Positions 50,625 through 61,380 are shown, counted from the first letter of the stretch. The stretch is DNA of 64,000 nt from an uncultured Gammaproteobacteria bacterium (GCA_943788005.1 CALSOP010000002.1:464573-528572); one strand, 5' to 3'. Notes: generated by a model from the sequence alone, not told the origin. Translations and numbers: made by a program.

Positions 50625-51206
50625 ATGAAGCACATTAAATTATTATATTTATTAATTTTACTTTGTTTAATGCCTCATCTCTCGGGTTGCGCGCTTATCG
50701 CAGTCGGTGGTGCTGCATCGGTCGCTACAGTAGCCGTCGACAGAAGAACACCCGGCGCCCAGCTTGAAGACCAAACAATCGAAGTAAAAGCAGGCCAGGC
50801 ACTCAAAAGTGACCCTGAATTAAAAGAACAAGCACATTGGAATGTAATTAGTTATAACACCGTAGTATTACTCACAGGTGAAACACCAACCGACGCCATG
50901 CGCCAAAAGGCATTAGAATTAGTTAAATCGGTCGACAAGGTCACACATGTCTATAACGAAATCACCATTGCCGCCCCAAGTTCAATGGTTGCGAGAACCA
51001 GTGATTCTTACATTACCACGAAAGTTAAAACGCAGTTGTTTGCAAACAAGAATCTCACCGGTATTGAAATAAAAGTAGTTACAGAAAAAGGCGTTGTCTA
51101 TCTGATGGGGATTGTGAGTCGCGCTGAGGCAGAAGTAGCAACCGATATTGCAAGACAAACAGGTGGTGTTCAAAAAGTTGTAAAACTATTTCAGTACACA
51201 GACTAG
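50625..51206 (+). CDS. dolP: Dual BON-domain lipoprotein DolP (YraP)
   Basis: Outer membrane lipoprotein that supports envelope integrity and BAM function in E. coli. Signal peptide with lipobox LSGC (Cys22). First BON domain about 48-115 (LKEQAHWNVISYNTVVLLTG) and second about 128-193 (TTKVKTQLFANKNL, VYLMGIVSRAEAEVA). It starts three bases after the diaA stop, so it is in the same operon. The 193 residues match E. coli (191). Confidence 0.93.
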   Translation: MKHIKLLYLLILLCLMPHLSGCALIAVGGAASVATVAVDRRTPGAQLEDQTIEVKAGQALKSDPELKEQAHWNVISYNTVVLLTGETPTDAMRQKALELVKSVDKVTHVYNEITIAAPSSMVARTSDSYITTKVKTQLFANKNLTGIEIKVVTEKGVVYLMGIVSRAEAEVATDIARQTGGVQKVVKLFQYTD

Positions 51207-51313
51207 TTAACTAACCGAGAAGCGCCTGATAGATGCCTGCATCCGCAGGAGAAAAACAACAGATAATAATACGCGTGAATGTGTGTTCATATTTTTTCAA
51301 TGCAGTTAATGCA

Positions 51314-51358
51314 ATCTATGTCGCCGGTTCTATAGGGAAACCATAGATGTCCGTATCT
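51314..51358 (+). other. Competing inverted repeats upstream of the DUF255 gene
   Basis: CATAGAT at 51342-51348 can pair with ATCTATG at 51314-51320. Alternatively ATAG within it pairs with CTAT at 51330-51333 in a GAAA-capped hairpin (GG 51335-51336 with CC 51341-51342), or AGAT pairs with ATCT at 51355-51358. These options exclude one another. The stretch lies about 100-130 bases before the start codon. It matches no riboswitch class I know; RNA function is speculative. Confidence 0.3.
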
Positions 51359-51449
51359 GATCGCAGGAAACGCAATTTCTTTAAATCCTTTGTTCACAGA
51401 CAATTCAAAAGTAAGCAACAAATTAATTTAGTAAACGTCAGAAATTATT

Positions 51450-53753
51450 ATGTTTGATCATTCAGAAACCTTAAAAACTTCACTGCTCAGCGCATTAAAA
51501 GATAAAGGCACGGCCTATCAGCCTAGAACGAGATACCTAGATGATAATCAACAACCCATCCATACCAATCGCCTGATACTAGAAGACTCGCCCTACCTAT
51601 TACAACACGCGCATAACCCGGTTGACTGGTTTCCCTGGGGCGATGAGGCATTTGCGAAAGCCAAAGCCGAAAACAAACCGGTATTTTTATCAATCGGCTA
51701 TTCAACTTGTCATTGGTGTCATGTCATGGAAGAAGAAAGTTTTGATAATGAAGAAGTTGCAAAACACATGAATGAATTTTTTATCTGCATCAAGGTAGAT
51801 CGAGAGTGCCATCCCGATGTGGACACTTACTACATGACCGCAGTAATGATGATGCAAGGCCATGGTGGCTGGCCTATGAGTAGTTTCTTAACGCCTGAGA
51901 GAAAACCCTTCTTTGGTGGCACCTATTATCAGCCGTCTCAGTTCATTGCCTTAATGAATCGCGTGGATGAGCTCTGGCATAAACAGTCTGCTGAGATTCT
52001 GGAACAGGCCAATTCGATAAGCACCCAAGTCGCCGGCGCAATGCAAACTAAACGATCACTTAATGAGATTGGCCCTAATGTCATTGACGTCACAGCACAG
52101 TCGATCATGAATCACCATGATGAAACTAATGGTGGCTTCGGGCAGGCACCTAAATTTCCAAATGAACCCTACCTTTATTTCTTGCTCGAATACGCCGTCT
52201 TGTCGGGAAAACAAGATGAACTGCATGCCGTTATTAAAACACTACAGATCCAAAGTTGTGGAGGAATTTATGATCAAATAGCCGGGGGGTTCCACCGTTA
52301 CGCAACAGATAAAAATTGGTTGATTCCACACTTCGAGAAGATGCTCTACAACCAAGCAAATCTATCCTATGTCTTTGCCCAAGCCTACACCATAACCGGT
52401 GCAAAGGATTTCAAACGCATTGCTTGTGAAACATTGGATTATGTTAGTCGTGAGATGACAAATAAAGACGGAAGCTTTTATTCCGCTACCGATGCTGATA
52501 GTGAAGGTGAAGAAGGCCTGTTCTTTATCTGGGATAAATCTGAAATCGAATTTTTACTAAAAAATGATGCAAAAGAATTTATTGAGCTATATCAAGTCAC
52601 TGATAGTGGAAACTTTGAAGGCAAAAATATTCTCAATTTAAATCGACCACTAGAAGACTATGCCAATGAAAACGATATCGGCTATAAGCAACTGGTCGAT
52701 CGACTAGCAGCCAGTAAAACGGCATTGTGGGAAACAAGAGAGAAACGTATACCGCCACTGCGCGATGACAAGGTTATTACAGCCTGGAACGCTATGATGA
52801 TTAAATCATTTACCTATGTCGGGCAACAACTCAACAGAAAAGACTATATCGATACCGCCATCAGGGCTGCTAATGCTCTTTTAGAGAAGAATAAAACTGA
52901 AGACGGGCAACTAAGCCGCTCCAGTCTGGCGGGTCAAGCCTCTATCTCTGGCCTACAGGAAGACTATGCCTATTTAGCAGAAGCTTTATTACAGATCTAC
53001 GATGCCACTCAAGACAGACAATGGCTAGATCATGCGGCAACTCTGACTGATGTCATGATCGAATCTTTCTGGGATAAAGAAAATGGTGGTTTCTTCATGG
53101 GCAGTCAAAGCAAAGACAGTTTATTACCTGCATCACCAAAAGAGATCAATGATAACGCTACCTCTTCCGGTAATTCAGTTGCGTTAAAAACATTAATAAG
53201 ACTAGCAAGGCGCACTGGGGAGAAGCGATATCACTCGACAGCCCAACAATTAATCATGGCCTATTCGCATGATATCACTCAACGCCCCTATATCTGTAGC
53301 TATCTAATGTGTGGCATGCTGGAGATGTTTGCTGGCGAACAATCTCATCAACAATGGTGTGCCGATGGCAATATCCATATTTCTGGCGTGTGCAATAAAG
53401 TCAAAGATAAGTATAAATTGATACTAACCATTACCATTGCTGAAAAATGGCATCTTAATCAAATAAAAGATGAATTTAATCTTGCCGTTCCGGTATCCGT
53501 GCAAGCAATTAAAGGATGGACAATCGATCATATTTTTTACCCCGCGTTCATAACTAAAACTCTAGGATTTCAGACAGAGCCTACTGATGTTTTTGAAGGG
53601 ACAATCCAGATTACTGCAGATTTATCGAATGATAATAACGAGCTTACCTTTCCTAAAAACTTATTAAAATTAAAACTAGGACTGCAAGCCTGTGATGAGC
53701 AAAAATGCTTGGCGCCGGAGGGTACAAGCTGTGTTATACCTGTTCTAGACTAA
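51450..53753 (+). CDS. DUF255 thioredoxin-like protein with C-terminal DsbD-alpha-like domain
   Basis: A 767-residue protein of the YyaL/SPATA20-like family: an N-terminal thioredoxin-like domain (DUF255) with the signature [14 protein letters not shown] (CxxC at 87-90) and [11 protein letters not shown], then an alpha/alpha-barrel like glycoside hydrolases (about 200-620), and a last segment (about 640-767) resembling the DsbD N-terminal domain ([13 protein letters not shown] and [14 protein letters not shown] with a Cys pair). No signal peptide is seen, which is odd for a DsbD-like part. The enzyme activity of the family is not established. A 243-base gap with inverted repeats precedes it. 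Confidence 0.85.
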   Translation: MFDHSETLKTSLLSALKDKGTAYQPRTRYLDDNQQPIHTNRLILEDSPYLLQHAHNPVDWFPWGDEAFAKAKAENKPVFLSIGYSTCHWCHVMEEESFDNEEVAKHMNEFFICIKVDRECHPDVDTYYMTAVMMMQGHGGWPMSSFLTPERKPFFGGTYYQPSQFIALMNRVDELWHKQSAEILEQANSISTQVAGAMQTKRSLNEIGPNVIDVTAQSIMNHHDETNGGFGQAPKFPNEPYLYFLLEYAVLSGKQDELHAVIKTLQIQSCGGIYDQIAGGFHRYATDKNWLIPHFEKMLYNQANLSYVFAQAYTITGAKDFKRIACETLDYVSREMTNKDGSFYSATDADSEGEEGLFFIWDKSEIEFLLKNDAKEFIELYQVTDSGNFEGKNILNLNRPLEDYANENDIGYKQLVDRLAASKTALWETREKRIPPLRDDKVITAWNAMMIKSFTYVGQQLNRKDYIDTAIRAANALLEKNKTEDGQLSRSSLAGQASISGLQEDYAYLAEALLQIYDATQDRQWLDHAATLTDVMIESFWDKENGGFFMGSQSKDSLLPASPKEINDNATSSGNSVALKTLIRLARRTGEKRYHSTAQQLIMAYSHDITQRPYICSYLMCGMLEMFAGEQSHQQWCADGNIHISGVCNKVKDKYKLILTITIAEKWHLNQIKDEFNLAVPVSVQAIKGWTIDHIFYPAFITKTLGFQTEPTDVFEGTIQITADLSNDNNELTFPKNLLKLKLGLQACDEQKCLAPEGTSCVIPVLD

Positions 53754-53765
53754 GGCCATGTTGAC

Positions 53766-54554
53766 TTAAACCGGCATCATCTCCATCAATCTATTTAACC
53801 TTTGTGGCAGGTCGCTTAAATCAAGGCCGGTTTGATTCAGACATTTATTCGCACGGGTTTCCAGTTCAGCTGCTTCAGGTAATCTAGAATTCGACGCAAA
53901 GAGTATTGCATTAAAATGGTTGGGTACTTCTAGCAAAGAAATATTATCAAAATAATTTTTCATCGATAATAAGATATCAAGCACATCATCTTCAGATTCT
54001 GGCAAAAGATTTATCGCCAATACACCTTTATCATCAAGACAGTTATCCAGGTTTTTATAAAAGGTAGCATCGTATAAACAGGCGGGATGTTCTTCATCAT
54101 TAAAGATGTCACACAAAATTATATCGTAGGCTTTTTTTTCATTGTCCAAAAATACTTCTGCAGAGGTATTAATAATTTGGCATCCCTCCCCGATAAAGAA
54201 AAACTCTTTGGCTAATTGAATTACTGATTCAGATGTTTCAAGTGAGGTTATCTCTACGTCAGATAATCTATCGATGCAAAACCTTTCTATTGATCCACAA
54301 CCAAAACCCAAATTCAGTAACTGCCTTGGTTCGGGACAAACTAATAAAGTTGTCAATAAGGCTTGTATATTTGGCAATAAAATTTGGCTGGGTGAATTCA
54401 TATCCATCAGCCCCTGAATTGAATCACCACCAATCTGCAACCAACGATAGTTTTCAAACTCACGAACCTCGATTAATTGATCATCAACGAATTCAGTTTG
54501 CAGAATCTGGCTTTGTTCCGGTGCTAAATCATATATTTTTTCGAGTAGTGTCAT
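53766..54554 (-). CDS. Spermidine-synthase-like SAM-binding protein
   Basis: A 262-residue protein with the aminopropyltransferase/methyltransferase fold. The SAM-type glycine loop LLNLGFGCGSIERF is at 79-92 and the acidic end of the next strand at LETSESV (105-111), followed by IILCDIFNDEEHPACLYD. The polyamine synthase signature that binds putrescine is not evident, so it may be one of the many SpeE-like proteins of unknown substrate. It lies alone on the minus strand, 12 bases from the convergent DUF255 stop and 106 bases from rapA. Confidence 0.75.
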   Translation of the reverse strand: MTLLEKIYDLAPEQSQILQTEFVDDQLIEVREFENYRWLQIGGDSIQGLMDMNSPSQILLPNIQALLTTLLVCPEPRQLLNLGFGCGSIERFCIDRLSDVEITSLETSESVIQLAKEFFFIGEGCQIINTSAEVFLDNEKKAYDIILCDIFNDEEHPACLYDATFYKNLDNCLDDKGVLAINLLPESEDDVLDILLSMKNYFDNISLLEVPNHFNAILFASNSRLPEAAELETRANKCLNQTGLDLSDLPQRLNRLMEMMPV

Positions 54555-54660
54555 ATTTAGTTTTCAGCACAATGATATAAACACGCATTATATTACCCAA
54601 ATGCAACGACGCCTGATAATATTCGCCCCCATTTTGATAAATAAAATATAGGTAGTAAAT

Positions 54661-57474
54661 GTGTCAGAATTTGTAATCGGTCAACGCTGGGTCAGCCACA
54701 CTGAAACAGAACTTGGCTTAGGTATAATTGTTGGTATTGAAGGTCGTCACATTACTATTAGTTTTCCTGCTGTCGACGAGGAGCGACTCTATGCCGTGCA
54801 GACTGCACCGCTTACTCGCATCGAGCATAAACCGGGCGAAACTATTCATACGCAAGATGACCGCACCTTTCAGGTTCTCAAAGCAGAACCGCATCAAGGT
54901 CGACTGATTTATCACGTCAGAGATGCCGAAGGCGAACAACATGAGATAGATGAGCTCGATTTGAACAGCTTTGTCGAGCTGACCTCTCCAAAACAACGCC
55001 TGACCAGCGGCCAGCTCGACAATCTCAAGGCCTTCCAGCTACGTTGTGAGACATTATTGCTGTTAAACCGACTTCAGCAATCACCAGTCAAAGGACTGCT
55101 GGGTTCGCGCACAAACCTGTTACCGCATCAAACCTATATCGCCCACGAAGTCGCTAAACGTTTCGCGCCACGTGTCTTACTGGCCGATGAAGTTGGCCTC
55201 GGCAAGACCATAGAAGCCGGGATGATCCTGCATTATCAACTCCATACTGGTCTGGCAAATCGCGTCCTAATCGTCGTGCCCAACACCCTGACTCATCAAT
55301 GGTTAGTCGAGATGCTACGTCGGTTTAACCTACGTTTTGCCTTGTTTAATGCCGACCGATTACTCGCTCTGCGTGAAGAAGAAGGTAATCCATTCGAAAG
55401 TGAACAATTAATTATATGTAGCCTCGACAACTTAACCAGTGATCCAAGCCTGTTCAAAGATGCACTGAGCGCAGACTGGGACATGGTCGTCGTTGATGAA
55501 GCGCACCACTTACATTGGGATGAAGGTGATGAGGGTCACGATTATCGATGTATTGAAGCATTGGCCGAACAGTGCCGCGGTTTATTATTACTTACCGCGA
55601 CTCCGGAACAAGTCGGTGCTGCAAGTCACTTTGCACGCCTACGACTACTCGACCCCGCGCGCTTTCATGACCTCGAGAGCTTCATGCAGGAAGAACAGGG
55701 TTACCAACAACTGAGTGACACCGTAAAGGTCTTGCTCGATCAACAAGACGAACCTATAAGTGAAGACATACTCGGTTTATTAAAAACATATCTAGAGGAT
55801 GAAGCACCAAACGACAACAACCCTGATATTGCAAAACGAGAGAAAATTGTCAGCAAGCTCCTCGACCGTCATGGCACAGGACGTGTGTTCTTACGCAATA
55901 CGCGCGAAGCGATAAAAGGCTTTCCAGAAAGAAAGTTGCACGCCATGCCGCTAGCCTACCCTGAGATCTACGTTTCACTGTCAGGAAAACAAACACTGTT
56001 CCCTGAAATAGAAATCGAAAGCGAAGACTGGCTAAAGCAAGACCCACGCGTTCAACACTTAATCTCGCTATTAACAAAGTTAAAGTTAGAAAAGGTATTG
56101 GTCATCTGCGCCAATGCAGAGACCGCAACGAGCCTAGAAAAATACTTACAACTTAAAATGGGCATTCGCTGTGCCGCATTTTACGAGGGGCTTAGCATTA
56201 TTGAACGCGACCGAGCAGCGGCGTACTTCGCCGATACTGAGGGTGGTGCACAGATACTGGTCTGTTCCGAAATCGGTAGCGAAGGCCGTAACTTCCAATT
56301 CGCCCATCACCTCGTGTTATTCGACCTGCCATTGAATCCAGATTTATTAGAGCAACGTATTGGTCGACTGGATCGTATTGGCCAAACTGAAACTATCAAC
56401 ATCCATGTGCCTTATATTGAACACTCAGCACAAGAGGTCCTCTTTAACTGGTACAACAATGGGCTCAATATTTTTATCGAAAGTTGCGCCGCGGCCTATT
56501 CTATCTATGAGAAATTTGATGAGCCGCTCAACGCGGCCTTAGATAAACCCAATACCGACATCACAACATTGATAGACGAGACCAAGTCGCACACCGATAG
56601 CGTAAAGCAAGCCATGCATGATGGTAGAGATAGGCTGGTTGAATTAAATTCCTGTCGCAAAGATATCGCTGAAGAAATCATTGAAGCTATTAGTGAAGAA
56701 GAGAATCCCAAAGTCTTGATGGACTATATGGAAAACATGTTCGATGCCTATGGCGTCGATCATGAAGAACATTCCGAAAACACCTGGATACTGCATCCTA
56801 GCGATCACATGCGTACCGGTTACTTCCCGGGACTCAGCGACGAAAGTATCACCATCACCTTCGACCGTGACAAGGCACTCAGCCGCGAGGACTTATCCTT
56901 CGTCAGTTGGGAACACCCTATGGTCGCCGAAGCGATAGAGATGGTATTAACCAGTGAGATCGGCAACACGTATATCACTAGTATAGAAATGGAAGGCATA
57001 GAACCCGGCACCATCATGTTAGAAACCTTCTCCAGCATCAGCGCCATTGCGCCAAAGCGACTACAAGTTGATCGCTACCTACCGATCACTCCGCTACGGA
57101 CACTGATTAGTAAAGACAGAAAGAACTACGCAAAACTATTGCCCCACGACAAACTCAACACACTTTGTCAAAAGATTGAACGCCAAACCGCACACGCGAT
57201 AATCAAACAGATCAAGCCTGAAATAGAAACCATGATCGACTTCGCCACAAAATTCACAGATTCAAAAGTCCCAGAAGTCAGAAAAGAAGCACAGCAACGC
57301 GTTGATACATTACTTGGTTCAGAGATAGAACGTCTGAAACAACTTCAAAAGAAAAACAAAACGATCCGGCAAGAAGAAATAGAATTTATGGAAGAACAAC
57401 TTCACGCCTGCACAGAAGTCATCAACAATGCGAAGTATGAACTACAAGCAGTTAGATTAGTGATTGCGCAATAG
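54661..57474 (+). CDS. rapA: RNA polymerase-associated protein RapA
   Basis: Swi2/Snf2-type ATPase that recycles RNA polymerase. The GTG start is followed by the two Tudor-like N-terminal domains (FVIGQRWVSHTETELGLG). The motor has Walker A DEVGLGKT at 176-183, DEAHH at 279-283, SEGRNFQFAHHLVLFDLP and QRIGRLDRIGQ. A long C-terminal RapA-specific region completes 937 residues (968 in E. coli). It is somewhat richer in G+C than the dcw genes. Confidence 0.97.
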   Translation: MSEFVIGQRWVSHTETELGLGIIVGIEGRHITISFPAVDEERLYAVQTAPLTRIEHKPGETIHTQDDRTFQVLKAEPHQGRLIYHVRDAEGEQHEIDELDLNSFVELTSPKQRLTSGQLDNLKAFQLRCETLLLLNRLQQSPVKGLLGSRTNLLPHQTYIAHEVAKRFAPRVLLADEVGLGKTIEAGMILHYQLHTGLANRVLIVVPNTLTHQWLVEMLRRFNLRFALFNADRLLALREEEGNPFESEQLIICSLDNLTSDPSLFKDALSADWDMVVVDEAHHLHWDEGDEGHDYRCIEALAEQCRGLLLLTATPEQVGAASHFARLRLLDPARFHDLESFMQEEQGYQQLSDTVKVLLDQQDEPISEDILGLLKTYLEDEAPNDNNPDIAKREKIVSKLLDRHGTGRVFLRNTREAIKGFPERKLHAMPLAYPEIYVSLSGKQTLFPEIEIESEDWLKQDPRVQHLISLLTKLKLEKVLVICANAETATSLEKYLQLKMGIRCAAFYEGLSIIERDRAAAYFADTEGGAQILVCSEIGSEGRNFQFAHHLVLFDLPLNPDLLEQRIGRLDRIGQTETINIHVPYIEHSAQEVLFNWYNNGLNIFIESCAAAYSIYEKFDEPLNAALDKPNTDITTLIDETKSHTDSVKQAMHDGRDRLVELNSCRKDIAEEIIEAISEEENPKVLMDYMENMFDAYGVDHEEHSENTWILHPSDHMRTGYFPGLSDESITITFDRDKALSREDLSFVSWEHPMVAEAIEMVLTSEIGNTYITSIEMEGIEPGTIMLETFSSISAIAPKRLQVDRYLPITPLRTLISKDRKNYAKLLPHDKLNTLCQKIERQTAHAIIKQIKPEIETMIDFATKFTDSKVPEVRKEAQQRVDTLLGSEIERLKQLQKKNKTIRQEEIEFMEEQLHACTEVINNAKYELQAVRLVIAQ

Positions 57475-57562
57475 ATTTGATTTCTTTTTATCTTTTCTTC
57501 TCGCATGAAATCACCGCCCCATTAAACCCATTGAGACAAAACTAAAAACGACTACTAAGCCT

Positions 57563-59914
57563 ATGCCTGCTATTCCCCAGATTATTGCCCAAGAACTCAA
57601 TGTCAAACTATCGCAGGTCGACGCTGCGCTGGCCTTGCTCGATGGAGGTGCCACCGTACCGTTCATATCGCGTTACCGTAAGGAAGCAACCGGCGGACTC
57701 GATGATAGCCAACTGCGCCTGCTCAACGAGCGACTGGGCTATTTGCGTGAACTCGGCGAGCGCCGTACAAGCGTGCTCGCGAATATCGAAGAGCAGGGCA
57801 AGCTTACACCCGAGTTGCGAACGGCCATCGAGCAGGCGGAGACCAAGACCCGACTCGAAGACTTGTATCTGCCGTATAAGAAAAAGCGCCGAACAAAAGG
57901 TCAGATTGCAATCGAGGCAGGCCTTGAACCACTTGCCGATGCAATCATGCAAGACTTCAATGTCGAGCCTGAAACCCTCGCCAATGAATACATAAACGAC
58001 GAGATTACCGATAGCCAGGCGGCCCTTGATGGTGCCAAATTTATCCTCATGGAGCGCTTTGCCGAGCACGCCGACCTGCTCGCACGTCTGCGAGCCTTGA
58101 TTGCCGACAAGGGTATGTTGATGAGTAGTGTCAGCAAGGATAAGGAAGAACAGGGTGAGAAATTTCGTGATTACTTTGATTACCGCGAAGCCATTACCAA
58201 AGTACCACCGCATCGGGCACTGGCTTTGTTCCGGGGTCGTAAGGAAGGTGTGTTGTCATTAAAGCTCGATATTCCAGACCTCGAATACAACGACGCCCAC
58301 CCTTGCGAACTTGCCATCGCACAAACCTTTGGAACGCCTTATTGTCCAAGTGCTGAACTCGCCGAGATACCCGCCGCAAGCAAGTGGCTCACCGAGGTGG
58401 TGCGCTGGACCTGGCGTGTTAAATTGTTGATGCAAGTCGAAAATGATTTACTCGGTAGCCTTCGCGAAAAAGCCGAAGCCGAGGCGATTAAGGTGTTCGC
58501 CGATAATTTGAAAGATGTTTTACTGGCATCGCCCGCAGGTCAACGTGCGACCATCGGTCTCGACCCGGGATTACGTACCGGCGTTAAGGTCGCCGTCGTC
58601 GATGGTACTGGACAATACGTCGATAACACGACGATATATCCGCATGCACCAAAAAATAAATGGGACGAATCCATCGCGACGCTCGCGAAACTCACTAAAA
58701 AATATAATGCAGAGCTGATTGCTATCGGTAATGGTACGGCATCACGCGAAACCGAGAAACTTGCTGCTGAGCTTATTCAAAAACACCCGGAATTAAAAAT
58801 CACCAAGGTCGTGGTAAGTGAAGCAGGCGCTTCAGTTTATTCGGCCTCGGAGTTTGCCGCGAATGAATTCCCAGAACTCGATGTCACCGTGCGCGGTGCG
58901 ATTTCGATTGCGCGCCGCTTGCAAGACCCACTGGCCGAGCTAGTTAAAATAGACCCGCAATCGATAGGTGTGGGTCAGTACCAACATGATGTCAGCGAGT
59001 TTAAACTCGCCAGATCGCTCGATGCGGTAGTTGAAGACTGCGTGAATGCGGTCGGCGTCGAGGTCAATACCGCATCGGTAGCATTACTCAACCGCGTATC
59101 TGGTCTAAGCGAAACACAAGCCAGCAATATTGTCGAATGGCGCAACGCTAACGGCCGTATAAGCAGTCGTGACCAATTAAAAAAAATACCGCGCTTAGGT
59201 GCCAAAACATTTGAACAGGCAGCTGGATTTTTGCGTATTCAAAATGGTGATGTGGCGCTCGATGCCTCAGCAGTCCATCCAGAATCCTACGCGCTGGTGC
59301 AAAATATCGCCAAGCAAAGTCACTGTGAGGTTGTCGACTTATTGGGCAACAAATCACTGCTGGCCAAACTCGATGCCAAAGACTACGTCAGCGATGAAGT
59401 CGGTCTGCCCACAGTACAGGATATTATTACCGAGCTGGATAAACCCGGTCGTGACCCGCGTCCCGAATTCAAGGTAGTGCGCTTTAAGGAAGGCGTCGAA
59501 AAACTATCTGACCTGGTAGCGGATATGACACTCGAGGGCACTGTCACCAATGTCACCAACTTCGGCGCTTTTGTCGACGTTGGCGTGCATCAGGATGGGC
59601 TCGTGCATATCTCGATGCTGGCGAACAAATTTGTCAAAGACCCACGCGAAGTCGTAAAGACCGGTGATATCGTCAAGGTCAAGGTGATGTCGATCGACGT
59701 CAAACGCAAACGCATCGCGCTGAGTATGCGTCTGGACGATTCAACCAACGAACATGAAGACAATGCCGAGCAAAAACCAAGGGCAGAAAAGCCAGTTCAA
59801 GATAAATCGCGTAACAGGCAGCAACGGCCACAGGCAGGTCAAGCATCAAAAACAAAGCATCAACCCGAGAGCGCTTTTGCCGCAGCCTATGCACAGGCCA
59901 AGAAACAAAGTTAA
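57563..59914 (+). CDS. tex: Transcription accessory protein Tex (YhgF), S1 RNA-binding
   Basis: Conserved RNA-binding protein that helps RNA polymerase and affects stress and virulence traits in several bacteria. The 783-residue protein has the N-terminal helical domain ([17 protein letters not shown]), a YqgF-type RNase H-like domain ([16 protein letters not shown]), helix-hairpin-helix segments ([18 protein letters not shown]) and a C-terminal S1 domain (about 645-720, [21 protein letters not shown]). The G+C content is clearly above the rest of the window (38 of 60 bases at 57721-57780), which may reflect codon bias or transfer. Confidence 0.97.
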   Translation: MPAIPQIIAQELNVKLSQVDAALALLDGGATVPFISRYRKEATGGLDDSQLRLLNERLGYLRELGERRTSVLANIEEQGKLTPELRTAIEQAETKTRLEDLYLPYKKKRRTKGQIAIEAGLEPLADAIMQDFNVEPETLANEYINDEITDSQAALDGAKFILMERFAEHADLLARLRALIADKGMLMSSVSKDKEEQGEKFRDYFDYREAITKVPPHRALALFRGRKEGVLSLKLDIPDLEYNDAHPCELAIAQTFGTPYCPSAELAEIPAASKWLTEVVRWTWRVKLLMQVENDLLGSLREKAEAEAIKVFADNLKDVLLASPAGQRATIGLDPGLRTGVKVAVVDGTGQYVDNTTIYPHAPKNKWDESIATLAKLTKKYNAELIAIGNGTASRETEKLAAELIQKHPELKITKVVVSEAGASVYSASEFAANEFPELDVTVRGAISIARRLQDPLAELVKIDPQSIGVGQYQHDVSEFKLARSLDAVVEDCVNAVGVEVNTASVALLNRVSGLSETQASNIVEWRNANGRISSRDQLKKIPRLGAKTFEQAAGFLRIQNGDVALDASAVHPESYALVQNIAKQSHCEVVDLLGNKSLLAKLDAKDYVSDEVGLPTVQDIITELDKPGRDPRPEFKVVRFKEGVEKLSDLVADMTLEGTVTNVTNFGAFVDVGVHQDGLVHISMLANKFVKDPREVVKTGDIVKVKVMSIDVKRKRIALSMRLDDSTNEHEDNAEQKPRAEKPVQDKSRNRQQRPQAGQASKTKHQPESAFAAAYAQAKKQS

Positions 59915-60078
59915 GGCTTAACAAATATGCATCTACCACTGTATATTACTGCCGTAACATTTTCACTTTATATGCCATGGCCACAAATTAATTCAAGTCT
60001 GATTCTTCGCACTCAGAAAACACAACAATGTATACTGATCCGAAATTTAAATATAAACAAACACCCTCTGAGGCAACC

Positions 60079-60534
60079 ATGAAAAACTTTATCGTCATAA
60101 TATTATCGTTAGCACTATTCACACCTCTTGCTTACGCAGACAAAAAACATGGCGGAAAGACAATCGAAGTTAAAATTAGTCTTGGTACAAAAGATAACCA
60201 GATGGTATTTATCCCGGATACACTCACATTCGAACGCGGCAAATATTACAAGCTGGTTCTAAACAACCCCAGCCCAGATGAACACTATTTCAACTCAGAC
60301 GCCTTCGCCACACACATCTTTACCCGCAAAGTCGAAGTCATGGATAAAACAGGGAAAACCATTGCAGAAATCCATGGTGCAACAAATGGCATCGAATTAA
60401 AACCCGGCGCAACAGTAGAATGGTTCTTCTTACCAATGACAAAAGGAAAAAATCTAAAACTCTACTGCCAGAAAAAAGGCCACGCAGAAAAAGGAATGGT
60501 TGGAACAATTAATATCGTTGGGGATTTGAAATAA
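60079..60534 (+). CDS. Periplasmic cupredoxin-domain copper-binding protein
   Basis: A 151-residue exported protein. I choose ATG 60079, with GAGG at 60070-60073, because it gives a normal signal peptide (1-20, ending AYA); the frame is open to 60028. The fold pattern is plastocyanin/azurin-like: FERGKYYKLVLNNPS, then a probable copper site of His79 and the loop Cys130, His135, Met140 in LYCQKKGHAEKGM. It may carry electrons or bind copper for trafficking. No adjacent copper gene helps decide. Confidence 0.8.
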   Translation: MKNFIVIILSLALFTPLAYADKKHGGKTIEVKISLGTKDNQMVFIPDTLTFERGKYYKLVLNNPSPDEHYFNSDAFATHIFTRKVEVMDKTGKTIAEIHGATNGIELKPGATVEWFFLPMTKGKNLKLYCQKKGHAEKGMVGTINIVGDLK

Positions 60535-60574
60535 AATAAATCAATCGGCAGTGAGCACACTATTTACATAGGTT

Positions 60575-60631
60575 TAATGTCTGCTTAGGATCGTTTTGTA
60601 TAATGTTCTCTTTCGGCTAGAAGCGGAAGTT
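60575..60631 (+). repeat. Short repeat copy A with imperfect stem, downstream of the ABM gene
   Basis: The 21 bases at 60575-60595 match 61008-61028 at roughly 14 of 21 positions in the same orientation. AATGTCTGCTT (60576-60586) can pair imperfectly with AAGCGGAAGTT (60621-60631). Together the two copies bracket the monooxygenase gene. Origin unknown. Confidence 0.4.
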
Positions 60632-60673
60632 AACGACTAGCACAGCGTTATCCGGCACGACTGATGCGTTTTG

Positions 60674-60967
60674 TTATGTGCTGAAACTATATTCACGTGT
60701 TATCTCAGCTACCTGTACTGAATAGGATTTATACCATGTCTTTTGAGCTTGATCCTGAGTTTTTAAATGCTCACAATTTTGTTTCCAGTTTCTTATTTGT
60801 TCTTCGGACTCCCAGTAGGACAGCGCCATTCGTTCATTTCCGTCCATCATTGCAGTAAACTCAAGACAGCCATACTCTTCAAAGGCCAACTTTTTCATTT
60901 GCTCAAGTGCTTCCGTATACTCCTGACCGAGATCACCAATAGTTGCTTTCAGAATTACTACAAACAT
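60674..60967 (-). CDS. Antibiotic biosynthesis monooxygenase (ABM) family protein
   Basis: A 97-residue single-domain ABM protein. The dimeric ferredoxin-like family includes heme-degrading and quinone monooxygenases. Visible pattern: MFVVILKATIGDL at the start, then EYGCLEFTAMMDGNERMALS and YWESEEQIRNWKQNCEHLK. The heme-binding Asn/His of IsdG types are not evident, so a quinol-monooxygenase-like or simply uncharacterised role is more likely. It is an isolated minus-strand gene flanked by two related short repeats. Confidence 0.75.
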   Translation of the reverse strand: MFVVILKATIGDLGQEYTEALEQMKKLAFEEYGCLEFTAMMDGNERMALSYWESEEQIRNWKQNCEHLKTQDQAQKTWYKSYSVQVAEITREYSFST

Positions 60968-61380
60968 AAATTATTCCAGGATGAGTGACACATATACAGT
61001 ATGATTAAAACGTCCGTTTTGGGTCGTTAGCTGAATATTAACATTTTAACTAATCACAAAAAGCTGACGTAGTTAATATCACTTGGAACGGGTGAAATTC
61101 AACGTAAAAGATGATCTTTACGTTCTTCAAACATACTTCAAATGGGGTAGGTTTATTCGATCCCCTTTTGGCTTGCCGAGACATTTTTCTATTTCAATGG
61201 TTGAGCAACATGGATGTTGCCAGAGCGCATTGGCGACAAGGTATTGGGGTGTCCTTTTTTCTTGGGACAAGTAAAAAAGAAGTTACTCGCCGTTTAAAGG
61301 CGAAATCAATGTTAAGTAAAATGAGTATTTATAATTTGACTGGGTTCCCGCCTACGCGGCAATGACAACTAAGAGGAAGG
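60968..61380. other. Gene-poor stretch with repeat remnants
   Basis: No gene is supported in these 413 bases. At 61008-61028 is repeat copy B (similar to 60575-60595). Two overlapping open frames of 63 and 84 codons (about 61083-61274 and 61111-61365) have no ribosome-binding site and look like the translation of a degraded repeat. GGGTTCCCGCCTACGCGGC at about 61341-61360 resembles dispersed intergenic hairpin repeats common in proteobacteria, here with a decayed palindrome. The rest is AT-rich and featureless to me. Confidence 0.5.

Noticed and set aside
60600-60672. attC-like recombination site after the ABM gene (ACATAAC-like and GTTAAC-like ends on the minus strand)
   Set aside because: The two ends are not complementary in the way integron attC core sites must be, and no array of cassettes or integrase is present.
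61111-61365. Open frame of 84 codons
   Set aside because: No ribosome-binding site, overlaps another open frame, no domain pattern, and its end is the translation of a repeat-like palindrome.
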